NCBI RefSeq assembly: GCF_003721595.1
Contig: NZ_RJJR01000001.1
Location: forward strand, 1-64,000
Direction of reading: 5' to 3'
DNA length: 64,000 nt
DNA from: Hanamia caeni
GTDB taxonomy: Bacteria > Bacteroidota > Bacteroidia > Chitinophagales > Chitinophagaceae
Made by a program: the position numbers and the translations under genes. Shown piece after piece: positions 1-9,111 of the stretch. Below the pieces are notes generated by a model that saw only the letters and a list, made by a program, of their open reading frames with translations, was not told the origin of the DNA and ran no database searches. Each line of letters begins with the position of its first letter. Positions within the stretch are counted from its first letter, which is position 1.

Positions 1-61
1 AATACTACACAAAATTTATCTACATCAAATTGTGAATAAACCCACCTAAAATTTAAAAATA

Positions 62-100
62 AAAAAAAGAGGCTATCCTTTTGAGACAGCCTCTTTTTTT
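62..100. terminator. Rho-independent terminator
   Basis: An A-rich left arm with AGAGGCT pairs with AGCCTCT, with one A-C mismatch near a 7-nt loop, and the right arm runs into T7. It would end a plus-strand gene lying to the left of the window. The A-run on the left makes it able to work in both directions. Confidence 0.75.
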
Positions 101-350
101 GGTCCATTTCAAACAAAGTAAGGAATCAAAACCAATTTGTACGACTCCCGTACTTTTTTATATAATTTGCTTCAAAATTTTCACTAACGATTGTACGTAA
201 AATCTCACTTAAAATTTAGCATGATTTTACATTCACCTGTAACCCTTTGTGGTATTGTGTTTCGACGAACAAAGCAAGGAATGTTATTAAAAAAATTAGA
301 AGTCCCGCGATTATTTGCCAGCATTTTCTTTTCTTTGCAAAACTTTATTC
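101..350. other. Non-coding leader region before carA
   Basis: AT-rich sequence between the edge terminator and carA. I see no exact TAnnTTTG element; the nearest thing is TATAATTTG around 161-169, which has three bases between TA and TTTG instead of two. No RNA structure or small gene is evident. Confidence 0.4.
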
Positions 351-1454
351 ATGTCTGATACTCAATTACCCCAGCCTGCGGTTCTCATTCTCGAAGATGG
401 AAATGTTTTTCATGGAAGAGCGTTCGGAAAAAAAGGCACTACTACCGGAGAAATTTGTTTTAATACCGGGATGACCGGTTACCAGGAAGTTTTTACTGAC
501 CCCAGCTATTATGGCCAGGTGGTGATTATGAACAATGTCCACATCGGAAATTATGGAATAAATGATAATGAAGTAGAGAGTGATTCTGTAAAAGTGAAAG
601 GAATTATTGGAAGGAATCTCGAAGAACAATATTCGCGTTTTGCAGCCGATAATTCTTTGCAGGAATATTTTGAAAAACAAAACATCGTAGCTATTGATGG
701 CGTTGATAGCCGTGCGTTGGTGATTCATATTCGCGAAGCAGGCGCTATGAACTGTATTATCTCTTCCGAAAATAAAGATATACCTGAGCTGAAAAAGATT
801 TTGGCAGCTGTTCCTTCAATGGATGGCCTTGAGCTTGCATCAGCCGTTTCTACCAAATCCACTTACACATTAGGAGATGAAAACAGCAAGCTAAAAATTG
901 CTGTGCTGGATTATGGAATTAAAAAGAATATTTTAAACTGCCTTGTTGAAAGAGGAGCTTTTGTAAAAGTCTTCAATGCTAAAACCAGTTTTGCCGATTT
1001 GGAAAAATTTAATCCAGACGGATATTTTATCAGCAATGGCCCCGGTGATCCAGAGCCAATGGATTACGCGGTAGATACAGTAAAGCAAATTTTACATTCT
1101 AAAAAACCTTTCTTTGGTATTTGCCTTGGGCAGCAGCTTCTTGCACTGGCCAATGGTATTCCTACTTTCAAAATGCATCATGGCCACCGCGGGCTTAATC
1201 ATCCTGTTAAAAATATTATTACAGGCCGCTGTGAAATTACTACGCAAAATCATGGCTTTGGCGTAGACCCTGACGCTGTGCGGAAAAATAGCAATATAGA
1301 AATTACTCATATCAACCTGAATGATGATTCGGTAGAGGGCATCAGGCTTAAAGACCGGCCGGCATTTTCGGTTCAATATCACCCTGAATCAACGCCAGGG
1401 CCGCATGACAGTCGCTATCTGTTTGATGAATTTTTTAAAATGTTGCCATCCTGA
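351..1454 (+). CDS. carA: Carbamoyl-phosphate synthase small (glutaminase) subunit
   Basis: Splits glutamine to feed ammonia to the CarB large subunit, making carbamoyl phosphate for pyrimidines and arginine; cytoplasmic. The N-terminal CarA domain contains TTGEICFNTGMTGYQE. The C-terminal class I glutamine amidotransferase domain has SNGPGDPEPM, the nucleophile-cysteine motif FGICLGQQ and the His/Glu motif YHPEST. The frame is open back to an ATG at 315, but the ATG at 351 gives 367 residues beginning MSDTQLPQPAVLILEDG, which is the normal N-terminus of the family. CarB is not in the window. The gene lies 38 bp before aroQ, and the pair probably shares the terminator at 1981. Confidence 0.97.
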   Translation: MSDTQLPQPAVLILEDGNVFHGRAFGKKGTTTGEICFNTGMTGYQEVFTDPSYYGQVVIMNNVHIGNYGINDNEVESDSVKVKGIIGRNLEEQYSRFAADNSLQEYFEKQNIVAIDGVDSRALVIHIREAGAMNCIISSENKDIPELKKILAAVPSMDGLELASAVSTKSTYTLGDENSKLKIAVLDYGIKKNILNCLVERGAFVKVFNAKTSFADLEKFNPDGYFISNGPGDPEPMDYAVDTVKQILHSKKPFFGICLGQQLLALANGIPTFKMHHGHRGLNHPVKNIITGRCEITTQNHGFGVDPDAVRKNSNIEITHINLNDDSVEGIRLKDRPAFSVQYHPESTPGPHDSRYLFDEFFKMLPS

Positions 1455-1492
1455 TTCCTGTTTGTTTCCCTTTTTTTATAAAGTATTGAGTT

Positions 1493-1915
1493 ATGAAAAT
1501 ATGCATTATCAACGGGCCAAATCTAAATTTGATTGGGAGCCGCGAGCCAGCCATTTATGGTTCAGAAACTTTTGAGCATTTTTTTCAAAAACTTCGCAAA
1601 GAATACGAGACAATTGACTTTGATTATTTTCAAAGCAATGTAGAGGGCGAACTTATCAATAAAATTCAACAATCCTCTGCAAACATGGACGGAATTATCC
1701 TGAATGCCGGCGGATATACGCATACCTCAGTGGCAATTGGCGATGCTATTGCCGCTATCAAAACTCCTGTTATTGAAGTGCATATTTCAAATGTGGGAGC
1801 GAGAGAAGATTTCCGGAAAATATCGCATATTACTGCAAAATGTGCAGGAACTATTTCGGGCTTTGGATTGAAAAGTTATTTGCTGGCAGTAGAATCGTTT
1901 ATTAAAAATATTTGA
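1493..1915 (+). CDS. aroQ: Type II 3-dehydroquinate dehydratase
   Basis: Removes water from 3-dehydroquinate to give 3-dehydroshikimate in the shikimate pathway; a cytoplasmic dodecamer in this family. At 140 residues it has the usual length. Visible motifs are NGPNLNLIGSREPAIYG, with the flexible-loop Arg17 and catalytic Tyr22; LNAGGYTHTSVAI, which binds substrate; and EVHISNVGAREDFR, which carries the general-acid His. It is encoded 38 bp after carA in the same direction, so co-transcription is plausible although the pathways are unrelated. Confidence 0.97.
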   Translation: MKICIINGPNLNLIGSREPAIYGSETFEHFFQKLRKEYETIDFDYFQSNVEGELINKIQQSSANMDGIILNAGGYTHTSVAIGDAIAAIKTPVIEVHISNVGAREDFRKISHITAKCAGTISGFGLKSYLLAVESFIKNI

Positions 1916-1980
1916 TTCGCCCAAAGCTATATCAAGACAAAGATGGTGATTAAATAATGGTTTACTATCGGGTAGCAGTA

Positions 1981-2016
1981 AAGCAACAAATAAAGTTGTT
2001 TTTATTTTATTTATTT
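1981..2016 (+). terminator. Terminator after aroQ
   Basis: AAGCAAC (1981-1987) pairs with GTTGTTT (1995-2001) around loop AAATAAA, with one G-T wobble, followed by a T-rich tail. It fits the end of the carA-aroQ unit. A second hairpin, TGCTGCAT (2028-2035) with ATGCGGCA (2044-2051), lies between this and the convergent kinase gene but has no T-run. Confidence 0.6.
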
Positions 2017-2067
2017 AAACCTATCAATGCTGCATTTAATAATATGCGGCAATGCTGAACCCAGAAA

Positions 2068-5000
2068 TTATTGAATTTCTTTCGGAACAGTAAAAAAGAA
2101 GCTACTTCCTTTGTCCACTTCAGATTCCACCCAAATTTTTCCTCCCAGGTTTTCAATTATTTTTTTGGTGATGGCAAGGCCTATTCCGGTTCCTGAATAT
2201 TCATTTTTATCATGGAGCCGCTGAAATATGATGAATATTTTTTCAAAATATTGAGGCTCTATGCCTATTCCATTGTCATTCACACGAAAACGCCAATATT
2301 CGCTTTCTTCTGTTGCAGCTATGCTGATTTTGGGGCGAATACCGTGATTTAAGCGGCTATATTTTAAACCATTGCTGATGAGATTTTGAAATACCTGCCT
2401 CAGGGCTGTTTTTGGCGCAGCAATTTCAGGCAAATTTTCAATTAAGATTTGCGCATGGGTTTCTTTTATTTTTTGCTGATGCAAGTCCAGAATCTCTTTT
2501 ACAACAGCATTCAGATTTACTCTTTCATCATTGGATTCATTTTTCCCGGCTCTTGAGAATTCAAGCAAATCCAAAATCATCTGTCTCATTCTTTTAGCGC
2601 CGTCTACAGCAAAAAAGATATATTTTTTACCCTTCTCGTCTAATAAATCACTGTATTTTTTTTCGATTTGACTAAGAAAACTGGTTACCATTCTTAAAGG
2701 TTCCTGCAGGTCGTGGGAGGCTACGTAGGCAAATTGTTCAAGCTCCTGGTTAGATACGATTAATTCTTTTGCCCTTTTCTCTAATTTTTCATTCAAGGCT
2801 TTTAGCTGACATTCATTTTCTTTCAATTTGGTAATATCCCTGGAAGCGCCAATCATTCGTATAGCTTTGCCTTCCTTATCGCGGCTAATATAAGCGCGGT
2901 CGTACACTATCGCATAAGTGCCATCAGGCTTAAGGAACCCGTATTCATCTTCCCAATAATATTCTGACGGATTATTAAAAAGCGCCTGCCTGTTGTTGCA
3001 AATGCGTTTCCAATCTTCCGGATCAACATGATTTCGCCAAAAGCTATCAACTTCCTCAGGAGGGATAAATTCGTAGCCTAATGCGGCTTCCAATGATTTT
3101 CCCGGCCTTACTACCTGGTTTTCAACGAGGTCCCAATCCCAGATGGAATCATTAGTAGCCCTTGCAACAATGTTATAGCGTTCAATACTTAGCTGCAGGG
3201 CTTCTTCATTTTTTTTACGGTCGTCAATATCCTGAATGCTTCCATATAATTTGGTAATTTTTCCGTTAATAATTTCAGTTTCTCCGATTAGTCTTACCCA
3301 TCGGACATTGCCTTTGCCAGTGCGGATTTTGGTCTCAACATCAAATGGAACGCCTTTTTCAAGCGCGTCATTATAAGCTTTAATAGTTTTTTCTTTCGAT
3401 AACTCGGGAGGATAGAATTCGGTTATTCTTTCTAAAGTGGGTTTGAAATCTTCGGGCACTTCATAAATAACTTTGGCAATGCTATTCCAATACAATACAC
3501 CGGTTCCATAGTTTAATTCATAACTGCCGATGCGCGCCAGCTTGTTTGATTTATCCAAAAGTTGTTCAAGCTCTTTCCTTTCAGTAATATCCTGCATGCC
3601 GCCGGCTAATTTTATCGCTTTGCCATCAACATCCCTGATAAAAAATCCTTTGTCTAACACATAGGCATAGCTGTTATCGGCCCTCCTGAAACGGTATTCA
3701 AGTATCCAGTTTGTGCTGTCGCTATTGATGGCTTCATTAATATTTTTAAGCACACGCTCTTTATCATCAGGATGGATATTCTTTTCCCAAAATTCTTCTT
3801 CGCTGTTTAATTCGTCTAATTTATAGCCAAAGCGGGTTTCAAAGCCCTTTCCCCAGAACGCCTTATTTTTTTTAAAATCCCAATCCCATATCACATCTGA
3901 AGTGGCTTTTGATACCATTTGATATCGCAGGTTGCTTTCTTCAAGAGATAGTTCGAGAAGCTTTCTTGTTGTTACATCCTGGGCAATGCCTTCAAATATT
4001 ACAGGATTATTATTTTCATCTTTAATTAAATTTCCATTTTGATGAATCCATTTTATGCTTCCATTGGGCGTAATTATCCGGTATTCAATTTCCTGCCCTT
4101 TCAATCCGTTAAAAATGTCGTCGCGGAATTTTGTATATAATTTTTTGTCTTCAGGATGTACAATCTTTATGAAATTTTCTAATGTGGGCTTAAAACTATT
4201 TCTTGTTAATCCGCCGATTTCAAATAAAGTTTCAGACCAATAAATTTCCATGGTCTGAAGATTGTGCTTCCAGTAGCCAAGTTTGGCGATGCTTTGCGCA
4301 GATCGTAATTTTTCTTTATGATCTTTTAATTCATGTAGAATGCTTTCGCGCTCCGTTACGTCAAATGAATCTATTACCATGCAGGCCTTTCCATTGTATG
4401 AGCACTTGTGGCCGGAAACTTCCGCTTTAATTTTAGTTCCATCTTTTTTAACCTGTGTAAAAATTCCAAACCTGTTGAGGCCTTCTATTTTTGCAATATG
4501 TTTGTGTATTTCAGCCATCCTTGGTAATTCTTCAGGCGATTTCAAATCGTTCGTTACCATTTTGAGAAACTCATTGCGACTATAGCCGTAATGTTGAACC
4601 GCTGTATCATTAACGTCAATAATTTTGCCGCTATCCAACTCAAATACCCATTTTGGCGTTGTGCTGTATTCAAACAAAAACTTATATCTTTCCTCTGATT
4701 CTTTCAATTCTTTTTGCGCCTGCACTCTTTCAGAAACGTCCCTGATTATCATGGAAGTGCGGTTTGTACCTGCTGAATGATTAAATATGGCTGAACTTAT
4801 TTCTCCTAAAAAAATGCTTCCATCTTTTCGGCGAAAAGTTAATTCTCCTTTTACCTTTCCTTTTTTCATCCGTTCATCCATGATTTTTGAAAATGCCTTT
4901 TCTTCTGTAATCACAAGCCCCTTTCGTCCGGCATGGCAAATTTCCTGTTCTGTCATTTGAAACATTTTGCAGGCGGCAGGGTTAGCGGCTAATACGCGCC

Positions 5001-5922
5001 CATCTGTAACGGTCAATAAAATCGCATCTAAGCTATTTTCAAAAAACGTCCGGTATTTTTCTTCGCTTGTTTTTAGTCCATCCTCGGCTTCTTTTCTTAA
5101 AGTGATATTATGAAAATTATCAACAATCCCGTTTATTGCAGGCACATGAAGCATATTGGTGATAGAACCTTCTACCCAAATCCAATCGCCGTTTTTATGT
5201 TTGCACCGGTATTGCATTACTGGAAGCGAGATGCCGGGTTTTTCCAAACATTCAGGAATCATTTCCAGGATTCTTGTTTGATCATCAGGATGCACCACAT
5301 CATAAATAGAAACGCCGACGGCCTCCTCTTCACTATATCCCAAAACCCTAGTGATAGTGGGAGATGCATACGTAACCATTGCTTCTGTATTGATAATTAC
5401 GATTGCATCAACCGTATTTTCAATCAATGCGCGAAACCTTGTTTCTGACTTTTGCAGCTTTTCAACATAATCTTCCTGTTTTCTGTCAATGCGGAATTTA
5501 TTTATTGCTTCTCGAATTGTCTTTTCCAGTTTTTCAAGCTGATGATAGTTTACATAATCAAAGGCTCCTGCTTTTATAATTTCTATAATTTTTTCAACAG
5601 GCGGATTATCAGCGATCAGTATTAACGGAATCTTTTTCTCTTTGTTATTTAAGATTTCAATTGCCTTTAGCACTGGAAGATCTATAGTAGTTTCAGAAGC
5701 CAGAATAACGTCAGGCCCGGATTTGATGGCCTTTGTAAATTCTTTTTTTGATTGGATTAAAATTTCAGTAAAATAAAAATTTGATTTTTTCAGCGCCTTC
5801 TGAATACTTGCCACTACGTTCTCATCATCAAAAACAAATAAAATCTGAATTGCTTTTTGTACCTGATTACTATTTCTTTTTCTGTTTGATACTTTATTGT
5901 TTTGTCCGGATTGTTGTGTCAT
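2068..5922 (-). CDS. Hybrid sensor histidine kinase with seven PAS domains and a degenerate receiver
   Basis: A soluble kinase of 1284 residues with no membrane helix or signal peptide, so it probably senses cytoplasmic cues. Order: receiver-like domain (about 25-140), seven PAS/PAC units (about 160-1040, each ending in a DITERK-like PAC signature), a HisKA dimerisation domain with His1070 in SHDLQEPLR, and an ATPase domain with N-box NLISNGLKYS, G1 DNGIGI and G2 GTGIGLAI. The receiver keeps the acidic pair Asp32-Asp33, but the expected phospho-Asp is Ser76, the Thr is Ala104 and the Lys is Tyr126, so it should not be phosphorylated. No partner regulator is adjacent. The ligand is unknown. 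Confidence 0.93.
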   Translation of the reverse strand: MTQQSGQNNKVSNRKRNSNQVQKAIQILFVFDDENVVASIQKALKKSNFYFTEILIQSKKEFTKAIKSGPDVILASETTIDLPVLKAIEILNNKEKKIPLILIADNPPVEKIIEIIKAGAFDYVNYHQLEKLEKTIREAINKFRIDRKQEDYVEKLQKSETRFRALIENTVDAIVIINTEAMVTYASPTITRVLGYSEEEAVGVSIYDVVHPDDQTRILEMIPECLEKPGISLPVMQYRCKHKNGDWIWVEGSITNMLHVPAINGIVDNFHNITLRKEAEDGLKTSEEKYRTFFENSLDAILLTVTDGRVLAANPAACKMFQMTEQEICHAGRKGLVITEEKAFSKIMDERMKKGKVKGELTFRRKDGSIFLGEISSAIFNHSAGTNRTSMIIRDVSERVQAQKELKESEERYKFLFEYSTTPKWVFELDSGKIIDVNDTAVQHYGYSRNEFLKMVTNDLKSPEELPRMAEIHKHIAKIEGLNRFGIFTQVKKDGTKIKAEVSGHKCSYNGKACMVIDSFDVTERESILHELKDHKEKLRSAQSIAKLGYWKHNLQTMEIYWSETLFEIGGLTRNSFKPTLENFIKIVHPEDKKLYTKFRDDIFNGLKGQEIEYRIITPNGSIKWIHQNGNLIKDENNNPVIFEGIAQDVTTRKLLELSLEESNLRYQMVSKATSDVIWDWDFKKNKAFWGKGFETRFGYKLDELNSEEEFWEKNIHPDDKERVLKNINEAINSDSTNWILEYRFRRADNSYAYVLDKGFFIRDVDGKAIKLAGGMQDITERKELEQLLDKSNKLARIGSYELNYGTGVLYWNSIAKVIYEVPEDFKPTLERITEFYPPELSKEKTIKAYNDALEKGVPFDVETKIRTGKGNVRWVRLIGETEIINGKITKLYGSIQDIDDRKKNEEALQLSIERYNIVARATNDSIWDWDLVENQVVRPGKSLEAALGYEFIPPEEVDSFWRNHVDPEDWKRICNNRQALFNNPSEYYWEDEYGFLKPDGTYAIVYDRAYISRDKEGKAIRMIGASRDITKLKENECQLKALNEKLEKRAKELIVSNQELEQFAYVASHDLQEPLRMVTSFLSQIEKKYSDLLDEKGKKYIFFAVDGAKRMRQMILDLLEFSRAGKNESNDERVNLNAVVKEILDLHQQKIKETHAQILIENLPEIAAPKTALRQVFQNLISNGLKYSRLNHGIRPKISIAATEESEYWRFRVNDNGIGIEPQYFEKIFIIFQRLHDKNEYSGTGIGLAITKKIIENLGGKIWVESEVDKGSSFFFTVPKEIQ

Positions 5923-6238
5923 TTTAGAATGAACTTTGGATTAATAAACAGTTTCAGAGGCTTTTTATTTTGGTGGATTAAACTTTTTTATAGTAAACGA
6001 ACAAATTTGCTATTTTTTTGTTTCTGTTAAGCATTCCCGGCAAACGGGTATTTTTTTTTGATTTAAAAATTGTCGCTTAAAACGAACTAGGTCTCCTGAA
6101 AAAATTAATTATCGATGGGGGTCAGCTGCTGAAGCTACTTTTATAAAGTTAAAATGTTTTTGCCGCATTTCTATCGGTAATTGGCAAAATCAGCCAATGG
6201 TGTTGTTACCGGAGAACTTTATTTTTGAAAAAAAAATT
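5923..6238. other. Divergent spacer between sensor kinase and AHSA1 gene
   Basis: 316 bp, AT-rich. It contains a short GC stem, CCCG (6036-6039) with CGGG (6045-6048), followed by a T9 run. This resembles a weak plus-strand terminator, but no plus-strand gene precedes it. TATTTTTG at 6220-6227 matches the -7 consensus and ends 11 nt before the chosen ATG at 6239. No recognisable -33 element accompanies it. Confidence 0.35.
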
Positions 6239-6658
6239 ATGGAAAAAAGAGAAACAATTACTATTGCCACCGAAATCAATGCTGCAATTGATACGGCATG
6301 GAAGGCATGGAACAACGCCGGTGATATTGTTCAATGGAATGCAGCGTCAGACGATTGGCATACCACTAAGGCTGAAAATAATTTGCAGCCGGGTGGAAAA
6401 TTTTCTTATAGGATGGAGGCAAAAGATGGAAGCTTTGGATTTGATTTTGGTGGAACCTACGATAAAGTGATTCGATATCAATTGATCGAATATACGATCG
6501 GCGATGGCCGCAAGGTAAAGGTTCAATTTTCTTCTCGGAATAATAAAACACTGGTCGAAGAAACCTTCGAGGCTGAAAATCAAAATTCAATTGACATGCA
6601 AAAGGCCGGATGGCAGGCGATCCTGGACAATTTCAGAAAACATTGTGAATCGCTTTAA
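6239..6658 (+). CDS. SRPBCC-superfamily protein, AHSA1-like
   Basis: A 139-residue single-domain protein of the helix-grip (START-like) fold. AHSA1-type markers are the N-terminal strand TITIATEINAAIDTAW, the WNAASDDWH turn, GGKFSYRM, and the C-terminal helix with GWQAILDNF. Family members bind hydrophobic ligands or act as Hsp90 co-chaperone-like proteins; the specific role here cannot be read from sequence. The frame also opens at an ATG at 6197. I chose 6239 because homologous N-termini begin at this strand and because an exact -7 element (6220-6227) lies between the two starts. It stands alone, divergent from the kinase and convergent with the MFS gene. Confidence 0.85.
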   Translation: MEKRETITIATEINAAIDTAWKAWNNAGDIVQWNAASDDWHTTKAENNLQPGGKFSYRMEAKDGSFGFDFGGTYDKVIRYQLIEYTIGDGRKVKVQFSSRNNKTLVEETFEAENQNSIDMQKAGWQAILDNFRKHCESL

Positions 6659-6705
6659 AAAAACAATTGAATAACGCGGAGCCATTCAAAAGCCTGAAAA
6701 TTTTA

Positions 6706-7935
6706 TCAGGAAGCAGGCACTTTATGAAAATGAATGCCGCGTGCTTCCGGGCCTGCCAATATGATGATCGCGCCAACAGCTAACACGCTACCGGCAGCTA
6801 TTTCCATTGCTGTAGCATAGCCCAGGTTTTCAGCCAGAGTTGCTTCCACATAAGGAACTGCTGCTGCTATCAAAACGCCGAGTTGATAAGCGAAGCCCGG
6901 AAAAAAGCCGCGAACCGGCCCGGGTGATAATTCATTGATATGCGCCGGAATAATTCCCCAGGCGCCCTGCACCATAAATTGCATTCCGAATGCGCCGAGG
7001 GCGATAAGAACGCTTCCTCCCGCAAGTAGCCATAATGGAATAAGCAACAGCGCAAGAACCACAGCTATTGCCATCATTTTTTTTCTGCCATAAAAGTCGG
7101 AAAGATATCCAAAAAATAAGCCGCCCAAAATAGCGCCTACCATTGAAATCATCGTTATCACAGCAGTTTCGTGAGGATCAAAATTCTTTTGCTTTTGTAA
7201 AAATGTCGGATAAAGGTCCTGGGTTCCATGCGAAATAAGATTCATCATGGACATCAGTAGCACTAAGTATAAAAATAATTTCCAGTTCTTTTTTATCGCG
7301 TTGCCATATTCTTTCCAGCTTAATGAACGGTTAGCTTTCCAGGCTTCTGTTTCTTTTACTTTGCTCCTGATAAAAAGCGTAAGCAGCGCGGGCAAGCCGC
7401 CTACAAAAAACATCGCTCTCCAGCCAAATTTTGGAAATACAAAATAATAAGCGGCGGCAGCGAGTAAAAATCCAAAGGCGTATCCTTCCTGCAAAAGCCC
7501 TGACAAAAGCCCCCGCCGTTTTACTGAAACTGTTTCCATCACAAGAGAAGCACCCACTCCCCATTCGCCGCCCATGCCAACGCCATATAAAAATCGCAGC
7601 GCTAAAAACACCTGGTAATTTGGCGCAAGGCCGGATAATATTTCCATTACTGAATAAAAAATAATGGAAATCATAAGTGGTAATTTTCTACCAATTCTGT
7701 CGGAAAGTAACCCGAAAACTAACGCGCCTACTGGCCTCATTACGAGGCTTGCGGTTAATGTCAGGGCCATTTCAGGCACAGTTACATTAAAATCTGTTGC
7801 CACCGTAGCGAGCACAAATGTGAGAATGAAAAAATCAAATGCATCCAGCGTCCATCCCAGGAAACCTGCAAGCATGGCGTTTGTTTGATTACGCCGGGTT
7901 TCTTTATTTGTGATGAAGTTTGCGTTCTCCTGCAT
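6706..7935 (-). CDS. MFS transporter, sialate/lactate:proton symporter-like
   Basis: A 409-residue polytopic inner-membrane carrier with about twelve hydrophobic segments. The N-half has GWTLDAFDFF in helix 1 and the MFS signature GLLSDRIGRK (residues 76-85), repeated in weaker form as GYLSDFYGRKK in the second half. The segment YGVGMGGEWGVGASLVMETV after helix 3 is typical of the group that includes NanT and Jen1-type carboxylate carriers. Substrate is therefore probably a carboxylate, but this is inferred from family resemblance only. It is a single gene, and no metabolic partner lies next to it. Confidence 0.85.
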   Translation of the reverse strand: MQENANFITNKETRRNQTNAMLAGFLGWTLDAFDFFILTFVLATVATDFNVTVPEMALTLTASLVMRPVGALVFGLLSDRIGRKLPLMISIIFYSVMEILSGLAPNYQVFLALRFLYGVGMGGEWGVGASLVMETVSVKRRGLLSGLLQEGYAFGFLLAAAAYYFVFPKFGWRAMFFVGGLPALLTLFIRSKVKETEAWKANRSLSWKEYGNAIKKNWKLFLYLVLLMSMMNLISHGTQDLYPTFLQKQKNFDPHETAVITMISMVGAILGGLFFGYLSDFYGRKKMMAIAVVLALLLIPLWLLAGGSVLIALGAFGMQFMVQGAWGIIPAHINELSPGPVRGFFPGFAYQLGVLIAAAVPYVEATLAENLGYATAMEIAAGSVLAVGAIIILAGPEARGIHFHKVPAS

Positions 7936-8363
7936 TGTTTACATTAAATTGATTTTAATTTTTCATCATGTAGTATAAATGTTCCGGTACATTTCAAGCT
8001 GACGTTAAATACTGTAAGTGCTAAATTACAAAAATGCAATTAGCAACAATTCAAATTGATTGCCTTTGACAAATTAAATTTTGAAAGTAAAAATAAAAAT
8101 ACGGGTATTTGTGGCTTCACTATAACGGTTACGGCTAAACGTTTATTTTTATGCTTCGCATTGGCTCACTCAATGATAATCTATTCACCGCCGGGAATTT
8201 GAATAGAACACTTAATCTGATTAATACCATCAGTGAATGAAAAAGTTCCGCAGATGATCGAAAAAAATAAATAAGAAGAGCCGCTCCTGCAGTTTTTATA
8301 AAAAAAATACCTCACAATTTTTCAGCAAAAGGTGAGGCAACAATTCATCTTTCAAGTCCAGAT
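7936..8363. other. Spacer before MFS gene with minus-strand terminator
   Basis: 428 bp without a credible gene. The right end holds the terminator of the 8364-8858 gene. The remainder should carry the promoter of the minus-strand MFS gene, but I find no exact TAnnTTTG on that strand. Confidence 0.4.
8301..8338 (-). terminator. Terminator after the stress-type gene
   Basis: Read on the minus strand, TGCCTCAC pairs with GTGAGGTA (one G-T wobble) around a loop of about 16 nt and is followed directly by T7. It lies 26 bp past the stop codon of the 8364-8858 gene. Confidence 0.7.
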
Positions 8364-8858
8364 TTAAACGCGGGTATTTCCCAAAATTTGATTGTTCAAT
8401 TTTGAGTGTTTTGTAGCCGCCTCCTTAGCAACGGCCGTGATAATAATTTTTCCATTTTTTAATCCTTCAATATATCGAACCATTTCATCTTTAGGAATAC
8501 CCGATTTTAAAACAGCTTCTGTTATAGTAAATGATCCCTTTGGGTCGGTAATGTCAAAATCTGATTCCATAGGGCCTGACACAACCAGGCCAGGCCATGG
8601 AATTTTGAGGTTCGTTCCGAAGGAAGAAAAATTATCCGCTATTCCTCCTGTTACATTTTTAGCGGTTTTTTTTGAAAGATGATTAGTTGAAAAATCAGAA
8701 TAATACCGAAGTTGAGTGTCTTTACTCATCAGCACATTGATTTCACCGATGGCGTATCCACAGGATCTTAATGAAAAGTATGCTTCTTCAGCACTCATCT
8801 TGTCATCATAAATGCCGGTAAGTAATTTTTTATTTTCGGCTAACAGGTATTTTTCCAT
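8364..8858 (-). CDS. General-stress-protein 17M-like (YflT domain) protein
   Basis: 164 residues, predicted soluble. The N-terminal stretch LLTGIYDDKMSAEEAYFSLR and the following CGYAIGEINVLMSKD resemble the YflT/GSP17M domain, whose usual pattern is a strand, a helix that pairs a residue range in the form AExA, then GYxxxxIsvl. The C-terminal KNGKIIITAVA resembles the family's last strand. The middle lacks the long Gly-rich helix of some relatives. Family members are stress-induced proteins of unknown biochemical role. Single gene with its own terminator. The assignment is a moderate one; a hypothetical protein is the alternative. Confidence 0.6.
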   Translation of the reverse strand: MEKYLLAENKKLLTGIYDDKMSAEEAYFSLRSCGYAIGEINVLMSKDTQLRYYSDFSTNHLSKKTAKNVTGGIADNFSSFGTNLKIPWPGLVVSGPMESDFDITDPKGSFTITEAVLKSGIPKDEMVRYIEGLKNGKIIITAVAKEAATKHSKLNNQILGNTRV

Positions 8859-9111
8859 TCGGCTTGTTTGGATTATTATTCATGGTTTAGGACATTAGTT
8901 AGAAGACAAACCACGTACCAAAATTTTTAATTTCGATAAAAACTTATACAGGGATGTGAATTGTCAAATACAGGGTAGTATACGGTTTGTTTTCATCAAT
9001 GGTAAAACCATCGGTTTCTCATTTTTATCCCATGCTTGTAAAGCCAATCTTAATCGTGATTTCCATCTAAAAAAGATGAAAATCTAACTTTTTATTCTTT
9101 TACTGTGCTGC

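Noticed and set aside
6036..6058. CCCG/CGGG stem with T9 as a terminator
   Set aside because: Stem is only 4 bp and there is no plus-strand gene upstream to terminate.
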